From positions 1 to 64,000 of the forward strand of contig NZ_JACFYZ010000010.1 of assembly GCF_015712065.1 (NCBI RefSeq): a DNA stretch of 64,000 nt, read 5' to 3'. The stretch comes from Ectopseudomonas chengduensis. Its GTDB lineage: Bacteria; Pseudomonadota; Gammaproteobacteria; Pseudomonadales; Pseudomonadaceae. The notes below the pieces were generated by a model, which saw only the letters and a list, made by a program, of their open reading frames with translations, was not told the origin of the DNA and searched no databases. How positions within the stretch are numbered: position 1 is the first letter of the stretch; the number at the start of each line of letters is the position of its first letter. Of this stretch, positions 1-7,715 are shown one piece after another. The position numbers were made by a program, and so were the translations under genes.

Positions 1-40
1 CTTATCCACAGTTGCTGGTAACAAAATTAGCAATCCGCCC

Positions 41-84
41 TGGGTCAAATTTCAATCGGCAGGGTGGGTCAATTTTCCATCAGC
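41..84. mobile_element. IS21-like terminal repeats (element remnant or end)
   Basis: Two imperfect 20-bp direct repeats lie at 41-60 and 65-84. Both begin TGGGTCAA, continue with a T-rich stretch, end in ATCGGC or ATCAGC, and agree at about 17 of 20 positions. Arrays of such GGGTCAA-TTT-ATCRGC repeats are typical of the ends of IS21-family elements in Pseudomonas. No istA or istB coding sequence lies in the window, so either the element extends to the left or only its end remains. Confidence 0.45.
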
Positions 85-184
85 GCCAACATTCTTATGC
101 GAGATAAGCAAAGCCATTGTGCGTTGCTATGCGTTTCCGCGCTAGCCGCGGCTGATTAACATGCGCCCACTGTCTGGAGGTGTC

Positions 185-952
185 ATGAATCTGTTCGACC
201 TGTTGCTGAATCTGTTGCTGGGGCTGGGCCTGGGGACGCTGGGTGGTTTGTTCGGCATCGGCGGCGGCCTGATCGCCATTCCGGTGCTGGGCATCGTTTT
301 CGGCCTGGATCAGCAGCTTGCTCAGGGGACTGCGCTGGTGATGGTGGTGCCGAACGTGATGCTGGCGATCTGGCGTTACCATCAACGCAATCGTATCGAC
401 CTGCGACATGCCCTGCTGCTCGGTGTCACCAGTTTCTTCTGCGCCTGGTTGGCCTCGCTGTATGCGGTGGAGGTGGATTCGCGCACCATGCGTTGGGCCT
501 TCGTCGGTTTTCTGCTGGCCCTGGCGGCCTACAACCTGTTGCGCATGCTGATGGCTCAGGCGCCGGCCAGTGGTGAGTTGCGTCATCACTGGGGCTGGTT
601 TGGTGTGCTGGGCGGGGTGTCCGGTGCGATGGGCGGGTTGTTTGGTGTGGGCGGCGCGGTGGTCGCGACGCCGGTGCTGACCAGTGTGTTCGGCACCACG
701 CAGGTGGTGGCGCAGGGGCTCTCGCTGTCGCTGGCGTTGCCCAGCACCGGGGTTACGCTGTTTACCTACGCGTTGCACGATCACGTCAACTGGTGGATGG
801 GTGTGCCGCTGGCCATCGGTGGCCTGCTCAGCATCAGTTGGGGTGTACGCCTGGCGCACTCGTTGCCGGAGCGTCTGCTACGCAGCCTGTTCTGTGGCTT
901 CCTGCTGCTCTGTGCGCTGCTGCTCGCGCTGGAGTCGGGTGGCCGCCTATAG
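185..952 (+). CDS. TSUP (TauE/SafE) family anion exporter
   Basis: A 255-residue polytopic membrane protein of the TauE/SafE/TSUP family, whose members move sulfite, sulfonates or other organic anions across the inner membrane. It has two glycine-rich repeats (GGLFGIGGG near residue 20 and GGLFGVGGA near 155), one at the head of each half, as expected for the duplicated TSUP fold, with about eight hydrophobic segments. I chose the ATG at 185 because GGAGG at 176-180 precedes it; an upstream ATG at 161 has no ribosome site. The 3' end overlaps the convergent LysR gene by 6 nt. The substrate is unknown. Confidence 0.85.
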   Translation: MNLFDLLLNLLLGLGLGTLGGLFGIGGGLIAIPVLGIVFGLDQQLAQGTALVMVVPNVMLAIWRYHQRNRIDLRHALLLGVTSFFCAWLASLYAVEVDSRTMRWAFVGFLLALAAYNLLRMLMAQAPASGELRHHWGWFGVLGGVSGAMGGLFGVGGAVVATPVLTSVFGTTQVVAQGLSLSLALPSTGVTLFTYALHDHVNWWMGVPLAIGGLLSISWGVRLAHSLPERLLRSLFCGFLLLCALLLALESGGRL

Positions 953-1801
953 GCGAAAACCTTCGACGATATGCTCGGCCAGGCATTCGGTGACGGGTGA
1001 CTGGCTACTTTCGTTGCGCAGCAGCACGATACTGGTCAGCGGCAGCAGGGGCAGGCCTTCGGCTTCGCCGAGCATGCGCAGGTCGGGGGTGATCAGGCTT
1101 TGCAGCTGCGCAGTGACCGCGAGGCCCGCGCGCACCACGGCAAAGATCGCCGACAGGCTGGGGCTGGTGTAGGCGATGCGGTAGGGACGACCCATCGTGT
1201 CTAGCGCGTTGCAGGCCCATTCGCGGCAGAAACAGTCGGCGTTGAACATGGCCAGCGGCATGGGATTCTGCTCGTGCGGGCAGAAGCCCTGGGCCACGGC
1301 CCAGGCGAAGCGCTCCTGGCGCAGCAGTTGGCCAATCTCCTTGCCGGGTTGGCGGGTGACGATGGTCAGGTCCAGATCCTGGCGCAGCAGCAGTTGTCCC
1401 GAAGGCTCGCAATGCACCTCCACCTGCACCAGTGGATAGGCCTGGGCGAAGCGCGAGAGAATCTCCGGCAGAAAACGCATCACGTAGTCGTCCGGCGTAC
1501 CGATACGCACGGCACCGACCATATGCGGCTCGCGCAGGGTGTTGAGTACCTCGCCATGCAGCTTGAGAATGCGCCGCGCATAACCCAGCAGTACCTGACC
1601 CTCGGGTGTCAGCCGCACCTGGCGCCCGTCGCGCTCGAACAACGGGCGCTGCACCACGTCTTCCTCCAGCCGCTTCATCTGCATGCTCACGGCTGACTGG
1701 GTGCGATTGACCGTTTCTGCGGCGCGGGTGAAACCGCCGGTGTCGGCGATGGCAACGAAGCTGCGCAGCAATTCGGTATCAATACTGGGGTGGAAGGCCA
1801 T
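947..1801 (-). CDS. LysR-family transcriptional regulator
   Basis: A 284-residue LysR-type regulator. The N-terminal winged helix-turn-helix is clear: LRSFVAIADTGGFTRAAE followed by TQSAVSMQMKRLEE at about residues 10-46. It is followed by the usual LTPEGQ segment and a C-terminal effector-binding domain. It is convergent with the TSUP exporter (6-nt overlap) and divergent from the DUF1127 gene, so its targets may be on either side. The family normally senses a small metabolite; nothing here identifies it. Confidence 0.9.
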   Translation of the reverse strand: MAFHPSIDTELLRSFVAIADTGGFTRAAETVNRTQSAVSMQMKRLEEDVVQRPLFERDGRQVRLTPEGQVLLGYARRILKLHGEVLNTLREPHMVGAVRIGTPDDYVMRFLPEILSRFAQAYPLVQVEVHCEPSGQLLLRQDLDLTIVTRQPGKEIGQLLRQERFAWAVAQGFCPHEQNPMPLAMFNADCFCREWACNALDTMGRPYRIAYTSPSLSAIFAVVRAGLAVTAQLQSLITPDLRMLGEAEGLPLLPLTSIVLLRNESSQSPVTECLAEHIVEGFRL

Positions 1802-1898
1802 TCATCAATCCTCGAGATGGATCCCATAAGAAACATTCGTTGGATTGATCTTAAGCCTGACCCGACACTGACGCCAACCCCACAGGGAGGGCGAAAAG

Positions 1899-2123
1899 AT
1901 GAAAGGTCAGAAAGGTTATGCGTTGGCTCAGGCCAGCCACTTCGAACGGCTGCCGTCACTGGCCGGCGTATGGCGTATGCTGCGGCGCTGGCGTCAACTG
2001 GCTCGCGAGCGGGCGCAGCTGGCGCAACTGAATGATGCTGCATTGAAGGACCTGGGACTGTCCCGAGCCGATGTGTTGCAGGAGGCCGAACGGCCGTTCT
2101 GGGATGACCCGCTGAGAAAATGA
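1899..2123 (+). CDS. DUF1127 small protein
   Basis: A 74-residue arginine-rich protein. Its C-terminal half carries the DUF1127 (YjiS-like) pattern: WRQLARERAQLAQLNDAALKDLGLSRADV split over residues 31-59, with the conserved LNDAALKDLGLSR. The family is widespread in proteobacteria; some members influence phosphate or RNA metabolism. AGGGAGGGCGAAAAG precedes the ATG. It lies 24 nt upstream of the EamA gene and may share its transcript. Confidence 0.8.
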   Translation: MKGQKGYALAQASHFERLPSLAGVWRMLRRWRQLARERAQLAQLNDAALKDLGLSRADVLQEAERPFWDDPLRK

Positions 2124-2147
2124 GTGGCACATGACTGGAGTTGCTGA

Positions 2148-3092
2148 ATGACCGCGGTACGCAAGGGCGCCGATTTTTTCCTGTTCCAACTGATGCTGCT
2201 GCTTTGCGCCATCTGGGGTAGCCAGCAGGTGGCAATCAAGCTGGCGGCGGACGATATCGCGCCCATGCTGCAGGTAGCGTTGCGCTCGGGTGTTGCCGCG
2301 GTGCTGGTCGGCCTGCTGTTGCTGTGGCAGCGCGGCTGGCGCGAGTGGCTCAGTACGACCTGGCTGGCCGGAATCCTGGCCGGTGTCTTGTTTGCGCTGG
2401 AGTTCTTCTTTATCGCGCTGGGCCTGCGCTACACCACGGCCTCGCATATGGCGGTGTTTCTGTACACCGCGCCGATCTTCTCGGCGCTGGGTCTGCACCT
2501 GCTACTGCCCAGCGAGCGTCTGCGTCGCCTGCAGTGGCTGGGCATCGCGCTGTGTTTCGGCGGCGTGGTGATGGCTTTCGGTGTGGGCGGTAACTGGGCC
2601 GAGATCGATCACGACATGCTGCTCGGCGATGCGCTGGGGCTGTGCGCCGGTATGGCCTGGGGCGCGACCACGGTCGTGGTGCGGGGCTCGCGCCTGTCCG
2701 AGGCGCCGGCCGGGCTGACCCTGTTCTATCAGTTGGCAGTGGCCTTCGTGCTGCTGCTGGCCTATGCGCTGGTGGTGGTGGACCTTTCCCAGCTGCGTTG
2801 GACGCCTGTGGCCATTGCCAGCATCCTGCTGCAGGGCGTGGTGGTGTCGTTCTTCACCTACCTGGCCTGGTTCTGGTTGCTGCGCCGCTACCTGGCTTCG
2901 AACATGGCGGTGTTCTCATTCATGACACCTCTGTTTGGCGTCACCTTCGGCGTGCTGGTGCTGGACGAGCCACTGACCCTGAACTTCATCATCGGCGCGG
3001 CGTTGGTGCTGTCGGGTATCACTCTGGTCAGCAGCGAGGCCTGGTTGCGTCGACGTCTGTCCGGCTGGCGTGGCGTGCCGCAGCAACCCTGA
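2148..3092 (+). CDS. EamA / DMT-superfamily permease
   Basis: A 314-residue inner-membrane protein with about ten hydrophobic segments arranged as two EamA halves. It starts with the FQLMLLLCAIWGSQQVAIK pattern of the first helix and ends its second half with FGVTFGVLVLDEPLTLNFIIG, the conserved end of the EamA domain. These proteins export amino acids, nucleosides or drugs. The substrate cannot be read from the sequence. It sits between the DUF1127 gene (24-nt gap) and the DUF3291 gene (26-nt gap), all on the plus strand. Confidence 0.88.
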   Translation: MTAVRKGADFFLFQLMLLLCAIWGSQQVAIKLAADDIAPMLQVALRSGVAAVLVGLLLLWQRGWREWLSTTWLAGILAGVLFALEFFFIALGLRYTTASHMAVFLYTAPIFSALGLHLLLPSERLRRLQWLGIALCFGGVVMAFGVGGNWAEIDHDMLLGDALGLCAGMAWGATTVVVRGSRLSEAPAGLTLFYQLAVAFVLLLAYALVVVDLSQLRWTPVAIASILLQGVVVSFFTYLAWFWLLRRYLASNMAVFSFMTPLFGVTFGVLVLDEPLTLNFIIGAALVLSGITLVSSEAWLRRRLSGWRGVPQQP

Positions 3093-3118
3093 TCATTCGT
3101 TTGCATGGAGGCTGGAAA

Positions 3119-3565
3119 TTGTCCGCTTATCACTTGGCCCAACTGAACATTGCCTGGATGAAGACGCCGCTGGAGTCACCGGAGATGGCCGATTTCGTTG
3201 CCAATCTGGAGCGTATCAATGCGCTGGCGGAAGGCTCTCCCGGCTTTGTCTGGCGTCTGCAGGACGAGGCGGGCGATGCTACGGCGATCCGACCGTTCGG
3301 TGACGAGGTGCTGGTGAATATGTCGGTCTGGCACGACGTACAGTCGCTCAGTGATTACGTCTACAAATCGGCACATACCGAGATGCTCAAGCGCCGTCGC
3401 GAATGGTTCGAGCGTGTCGAGCAGGCGCACCAGGTGCTGTGGTGGGTGCCAGCCGGGCATCGGCCGAGCGTGGTCGAGGCCTCCGAGCGCCTGGCGCATC
3501 TGCGCGAGTATGGCGCGACGGCGCAGGCCTTCACCTTTCGCCACGCGTTCGCCGCGCCGGCCTGA
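3119..3565 (+). CDS. DUF3291 family protein (TTG start)
   Basis: A 148-residue soluble protein beginning YHLAQLNIAWMKTPLESPEM, with a later NMSVWHDVQSLSDYVYKSAHTEML block at about residues 60-84 that is characteristic of DUF3291, a dimeric alpha/beta-barrel relative of small monooxygenases. I placed the start at TTG 3119 because GGAGG at 3107-3111 is correctly spaced and the domain begins three residues later; longer upstream starts run inside the EamA gene. WWVPAGHRPS near residue 105 is also typical. The function is not established. Confidence 0.8.
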   Translation: MSAYHLAQLNIAWMKTPLESPEMADFVANLERINALAEGSPGFVWRLQDEAGDATAIRPFGDEVLVNMSVWHDVQSLSDYVYKSAHTEMLKRRREWFERVEQAHQVLWWVPAGHRPSVVEASERLAHLREYGATAQAFTFRHAFAAPA

Positions 3566-3603
3566 ACTCGTCGGCAGCCAAACTGCCTGATAGGCTGGTC
3601 GCC

Positions 3604-4797
3604 ATGACGCTCTCACTTTCTCTCGCCGAAGCCCGCCGCCTGGCCCTGGCTGCTCAGGGGTTCGGCCGTACTCCACGCGGCGCCATCGCCCACAAGCAGC
3701 TGCAGGCGCAGATCGAGCGCCTTGGCGTGGTGCAGATCGATTCGGTCAATGCCCTGGTGCGCTCGCACTACCTGCCGGCTTTTTCCCGTCTTGGTCATTA
3801 CCAGGCCGAGCACCTCGATGAACTGGCCTGGGGCCGGGCGCGGCGCAGGCGGCTGTTCGAATACTGGGGGCACGAAGCCTCGCTGTTGCCGCTCGAGCTT
3901 TATCCGCTGCTGCGCTGGCGAATGCGCCGAGCCGCGGATGGGCAGGGCATCTACAGCCAGCTGGCGAAGTTCGGCGTGGAGCGGCGTGACGCCATAGACA
4001 GTGTGCTGCAGGCCGTGCGCGAGCGCGGTGCGCTGGGCGCCGGCAGCCTTTCCTCGCGTACCGAGAAGGCCGGCCCCTGGTGGGACTGGAGCGCGGAGAA
4101 GATGGCGCTGGAATGGCTGTTCGCTGCAGGTCTGGTCACTGTGGCCGGGCGCCGCGGCTTCGAAAGGCTGTACGACCTGCCGGAGCGGGTCATTCCCGCG
4201 GATATGCTGAATCACCCGAATCTCGATGAGGACGAGGCGCAGCGCCGCCTGTTGCTGCGTTCTGCCGATGCCCTTGGCGTCGCGACCGAGCGCGATTTGC
4301 GCGACTACTACCGGCTGGACGTCAGTGACAGCAAGCGCCGTATCGCCGAATTGGTGGAGGCGGGCGAGTTGTTGCCCGTCGCGGTGCAAGGCTGGCGGCA
4401 GGTGGCCTATTGCCGTGGTGAGCCGCGCATTCCCCGGCGTGTTCGCCATAGCGCCTTGCTGTCACCGTTCGATTCCCTGATCTGGGAACGCGAGCGCATC
4501 GAGCGGTTGTTCGGCTTCCGCTATCGGCTGGAGATCTACACCCCGCAGGCCAAGCGCGTGTACGGCTATTACGTGCTGCCGTTTCTGCACCACGAACGCC
4601 TGTTGGCGCGGGTGGATCTGCGCAGCGAGCGCGCGGCCGGGCGCCTGGCAGTGCATGCTGTGCATTTGGAGGAAGCGGTGTTGAGCGAGGAGGCGCGGTT
4701 GGCGCTGGGCGATTCGCTGCGCGCGCTGGCCCATTGGCTGGGCCTGGAAGAGGTGTGGCTGGCGCCGAACGTTAATCTGCGGGGCTTGCTCGGTTAG
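3604..4797 (+). CDS. YcaQ-type winged-helix DNA glycosylase
   Basis: A 397-residue protein of the YcaQ/AlkZ (HTH_42) family. The Escherichia coli member unhooks interstrand DNA crosslinks. Diagnostic segments are IERLGVVQIDSVNALVRSHYLPAFSRLG (residues 35-62) with the QIDSVN catalytic-type motif, EYWGHEASLLP (about 91-101) and the C-terminal FGFRYRLEIYTPQAKRVYGYYVLPFL block. The ATG at 3604 was preferred to an upstream ATG at 3403, which would run inside the DUF3291 gene. The gene overlaps the convergent LprI-like gene by 4 nt. Confidence 0.85.
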   Translation: MTLSLSLAEARRLALAAQGFGRTPRGAIAHKQLQAQIERLGVVQIDSVNALVRSHYLPAFSRLGHYQAEHLDELAWGRARRRRLFEYWGHEASLLPLELYPLLRWRMRRAADGQGIYSQLAKFGVERRDAIDSVLQAVRERGALGAGSLSSRTEKAGPWWDWSAEKMALEWLFAAGLVTVAGRRGFERLYDLPERVIPADMLNHPNLDEDEAQRRLLLRSADALGVATERDLRDYYRLDVSDSKRRIAELVEAGELLPVAVQGWRQVAYCRGEPRIPRRVRHSALLSPFDSLIWERERIERLFGFRYRLEIYTPQAKRVYGYYVLPFLHHERLLARVDLRSERAAGRLAVHAVHLEEAVLSEEARLALGDSLRALAHWLGLEEVWLAPNVNLRGLLG

Positions 4798-5180
4798 CCG
4801 CCGTTTTCCAGCAGGAACCTCAGTTCCTCAACGCGCTGGATATTCAGCTCCATCGGGCAGGTGTAGTACATCGGCGAGCCGACGTGCTTGCCCTGCAGGT
4901 CGCACTGGCCGTTGCGGTAGATCAACCAGGCCTTCTGCGCCGTTTCCAGCTGTTCGGCGTCCGCTGGCTGGCTTTCCTGCAGCTTGAGGAACAGCTGCTG
5001 GTAGATGCGGTTCATCTCCTTCTTCACCGTTTCCGATACGCCTTCGGCGCAGCCGGCGACGCTGGCATTGTTGATCATTCCACTGGCGTCCAGGCAGGCC
5101 TGGTACTGCTGGTCATAATCGGCCTGAACCGCGGGTGAAAGAATGATCAAGATTGCCAGGCAGTGGCGCGGTATCGACAT
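4794..5180 (-). CDS. LprI/DUF1311-like secreted protein
   Basis: A 128-residue protein with a signal peptide (hydrophobic residues 6-18, cleavage probably after VQA). The mature part has four cysteines and the QLETAQKAWLIYRNGQCDLQG motif of the DUF1311/LprI domain, found in lysozyme-inhibitor LprI and related periplasmic proteins. A GGAGATCACC ribosome site supports the ATG at 5180 rather than one 30 nt upstream. It is probably periplasmic; lysozyme inhibition is only a family-level guess. Confidence 0.78.
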   Translation of the reverse strand: MSIPRHCLAILIILSPAVQADYDQQYQACLDASGMINNASVAGCAEGVSETVKKEMNRIYQQLFLKLQESQPADAEQLETAQKAWLIYRNGQCDLQGKHVGSPMYYTCPMELNIQRVEELRFLLENGG

Positions 5181-5199
5181 GGTGATCTCCAAACGAAAC

Positions 5200-5220
5200 A
5201 GGGGCTGCACTGCAGCCCCT
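5200..5220 (-). terminator. Rho-independent terminator of the M48 protease gene
   Basis: AGGGGCTGCA and TGCAGCCCCT form a near-perfect palindrome, followed on the minus strand by GTTTCGTTT. It lies just after the protease stop codon (5232) and before the LprI-like start. Confidence 0.7.
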
Positions 5221-5231
5221 GAACATCACCT

Positions 5232-5987
5232 TTACTTGGCAGCCAGACGGGTGCGCATGTTGGCGGCGCGGTCGCTGGAACCCGGGTGCGAGGAGAACAT
5301 GCTGCCTTCGCCGCCGCCCAGATTGGCCAGCTTCTCGAACGCGGTGACCAGGCCTTCACGGGGGATGTTGCGTTGGGTCAGCAGGTCGAAGGAGAAGTTA
5401 TCGGCGGCGTTTTCCTGGCTTTGCGAGAACTGCGCATTGACCAGTTGCTCACCCAGGGCGCCGAGCTGCGATGCGGACAATGCGGCGATGGTGCCGTTGC
5501 CCGACGCGGCTGCAGCATTGCGCGCGGCGGTGGTGGCGTAGGCGGTCTGCATGGCCTTCTTGCTGTGACCGAGGGCGACGTGGCCGATCTCATGGCCGAG
5601 CACGCCTTCCACTTCGTTGTCGGTCATCAGGTCCATCAGGCCGCTGTATACGCGCACGCAGCCGTTGGCCATGGCCCAGGCGTTGACCTCATCGGCCTGA
5701 TACACCTTATAGGTGATCGGCGTGCCGTTGATCTGATGGCCGAGGTTGTTGGCGATCTTGTCCAGGCGCTTGCTGTACGGGCTGTTCGGGCCGGCGATAT
5801 TGGCTTCGGCATCCATTTCAGCGCAGGCCTGGTCGGACATGCTGCGTACTTCGGCGTCGCTGAGGGTCGCGGCCTGCACGGCCATCAGGCCGGATTGCAG
5901 CATGGCGTCGGGGGACATGTTCTGGCAGCCAGTCAGCAAGACAGCACTGGACAGGGCGAAAGCGGAGAGGGTGGTGCGCAGTTGCAT
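5232..5987 (-). CDS. M48-family lipoprotein metalloprotease (LoiP-like)
   Basis: A 251-residue outer-membrane-type lipoprotein (lipobox LLTGC, Cys21) of the M48 zinc metalloproteases. HEIGH at residues 132-136 supplies two zinc ligands and the catalytic Glu. The third ligand is probably Glu192 in SQENAAD, the usual ENxAD-like motif. Size and layout match LoiP/YcaL-type envelope quality-control proteases. The C terminus FSSHPGSSDRAANMR is the conserved M48 HP..R block. It has its own terminator. Confidence 0.88.
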   Translation of the reverse strand: MQLRTTLSAFALSSAVLLTGCQNMSPDAMLQSGLMAVQAATLSDAEVRSMSDQACAEMDAEANIAGPNSPYSKRLDKIANNLGHQINGTPITYKVYQADEVNAWAMANGCVRVYSGLMDLMTDNEVEGVLGHEIGHVALGHSKKAMQTAYATTAARNAAAASGNGTIAALSASQLGALGEQLVNAQFSQSQENAADNFSFDLLTQRNIPREGLVTAFEKLANLGGGEGSMFSSHPGSSDRAANMRTRLAAK

Positions 5988-6116
5988 GGTTCATCGTCCT
6001 TGTTGGGGGTGTTGGCCGCGAGTCCTTTCCGGCTGGGTGTAACTGGGGCACCTGTCCGGTGCTCGCGATGGGGCAGCATTATGCCGGATACCGCACAGAA
6101 GATGTGCGAGCCGGTT

Positions 6117-6143
6117 CGCGCCCTGGCCACTGGCCAGGGCGCG
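6117..6143 (-). terminator. Strong hairpin downstream of the DAHP synthase gene
   Basis: A perfect 12-bp inverted repeat (CGCGCCCTGGCC / GGCCAGGGCGCG, 3-nt loop) lies 6 nt past the stop codon. There is no clear U-tract, so it may instead stabilise the 3' end of the mRNA. Confidence 0.5.
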
Positions 6144-6148
6144 GCTCG

Positions 6149-7495
6149 TCAGCGGCGTACCTGCTTCAGCGTTTCGGCGATCATGAACGCCAGTTCCAGG
6201 GACTGGTCGGCATTCATGCGCGGGTCGCAGTGGGTGTGGTAACGGTCGGACAGGCCGTCCTCGGTGATCGGGCGCGAACCTCCAATGCACTCGGTGACGT
6301 TCTGCCCGGTCATCTCGATATGGATGCCACCGGCGTAGGTGCCTTCGGCCTGGTGCACGGCGAAGAACTGCCGGACTTCGCTGAGGATCTGCGCGAAATC
6401 GCGGGTCTTGTAGCCGCTGCTGGCCTTGATGGTGTTGCCGTGCATGGGGTCGGAACTCCACAGCACCTGGCGGCCTTCCTCCTTGACCTTGCGCAGCAGA
6501 CGCGGGAAGTGCGCTTCGACCTTATCGGCGCCCATGCGCACGATCAGGTTAAGGCGACCGGGATCGTTGTCCGGGTTGAGGGTGTCGATCAGGCGGATCA
6601 GCTCGTCCGGGTCCATGCTCGGACCGACCTTGACGCCGATGGGGTTCTCGATGCCGCGCATGAATTCGACGTGCGCACCGTCCAGTTGGCGGGTGCGGTC
6701 GCCGATCCACAGCATGTGCGCGGAGCAGTCATACCAGCGGCCGGTGAGGCTGTCGCGACGGACGAAGGCCTCTTCGTAGTTGAGCAGCAGCGCTTCGTGG
6801 GCGGTGAAGAAGCTGACTTCGCGCAGCTGCGGCGCGCTGTCCATGCCGACGGCGCGCATGAACGCCAGGGTTTCGTCGATGCGATTGGCCAACTGGTGGT
6901 ACTTCTCGGATAGCGCCGAGTTGGCGATGAAGTCGAGGTTCCACTGATGCACCTGATGCACGTCGGCAAAACCGCCCTGAGCGAAGGCGCGCAGCAGGTT
7001 GAGGCTGGCGGTGGCCTGGTGGTAGGCCTGCAGCAGGCGCTCCGGGTCCGGTACGCGACTGGCGACGTCGAAACCGATGCCGTTGACGATGTCGCCGCGG
7101 TAAGCGGGCAGGGTAACGCCATCGATGGTTTCGCTGCCGGACGAACGTGGCTTGGCGAACTGGCCGGCCATGCGTCCGACCTTGACCACCGGGCAGCCGG
7201 CGGCGAAGGTCATGACGATGGCCATCTGCAGCAACACCTTGAAGGTGTCGCGGATCTTCGCGGCGGAAAACTCGGCGAAACTCTCGGCGCAATCGCCGCC
7301 CTGCAGCAGGAAGGCGCGGCCCTGGGTGACCTCGGCGAACTGGCGACGCAGCTCGCGCGCCTCGCCGGCGAATACCAGCGGCGGGTAGCCGGCCAGGGTT
7401 TGCTCGACGCGATTCAGGTGCGCGGCATCAGGGTATTCAGGCTGCTGCTGGATGGGCTTGGCCCTCCAGCTTTCGGGGCTCCAGGCATTCGACAT
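6149..7495 (-). CDS. Class II 3-deoxy-7-phosphoheptulonate (DAHP) synthase
   Basis: A 448-residue class II (plant-type) DAHP synthase. It condenses phosphoenolpyruvate and erythrose-4-phosphate in the first step of the shikimate pathway. Family hallmarks are FLLQGGDCAESF (residues 62-73), VVKVGRMAGQFAKPR (about 103-117), the HMLWIGDRTRQLDGAHVEF block and the C-terminal GGIHIEMTGQNVTEC metal-binding region. Full length for the family; the usual N-terminal W-x-P-x-S-W motif is intact. It stands alone with its own hairpin terminator. Confidence 0.93.
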   Translation of the reverse strand: MSNAWSPESWRAKPIQQQPEYPDAAHLNRVEQTLAGYPPLVFAGEARELRRQFAEVTQGRAFLLQGGDCAESFAEFSAAKIRDTFKVLLQMAIVMTFAAGCPVVKVGRMAGQFAKPRSSGSETIDGVTLPAYRGDIVNGIGFDVASRVPDPERLLQAYHQATASLNLLRAFAQGGFADVHQVHQWNLDFIANSALSEKYHQLANRIDETLAFMRAVGMDSAPQLREVSFFTAHEALLLNYEEAFVRRDSLTGRWYDCSAHMLWIGDRTRQLDGAHVEFMRGIENPIGVKVGPSMDPDELIRLIDTLNPDNDPGRLNLIVRMGADKVEAHFPRLLRKVKEEGRQVLWSSDPMHGNTIKASSGYKTRDFAQILSEVRQFFAVHQAEGTYAGGIHIEMTGQNVTECIGGSRPITEDGLSDRYHTHCDPRMNADQSLELAFMIAETLKQVRR

Positions 7496-7529
7496 GCTGC
7501 GTCTCTAGCAATTGATCAGGCGGAGACGC

Positions 7530-7715
7530 ATGGTAACCGATAAGCCCCGCAGCCCGTACGTGTATTGGCTCATGACGCCGGGGCGGGCTCGAATGCGCGC
7601 GCAGGCCGCATGCGCGGCGATACATCGCGCGCCGGCAGGAAGCGCCCGTAGCGCTGCGCCTTGCCCAGGTCATCCGGGTATTCCAGGCCGCGCCGATAGG
7701 CGATGCGACCGTTGA
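7530..7715 (+). pseudogene. Possible 5' remnant of a gene divergent from the DAHP synthase gene
   Basis: An ATG preceded by GGAGA opens a 61-codon frame beginning MVTDKPRSPYVYWLMTPG. After about 20 codons it runs antisense through the 3' end of the amidohydrolase gene and becomes arginine- and alanine-rich shadow sequence. The first residues look like a genuine start, so this may be the head of a gene cut off when the operon at 7570-13145 arrived. Weak evidence; it may be chance. Confidence 0.2.

Noticed and set aside
2..10. TTATCCACA, an exact DnaA-box sequence
   Set aside because: A single copy with no dnaA, further boxes or AT-rich unwinding region; probably part of the transposon end or chance.
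5286..6242. A 318-codon frame antisense to the M48 protease gene
   Set aside because: Shadow frame with His/Gly/Ala-rich translation, no start signal.
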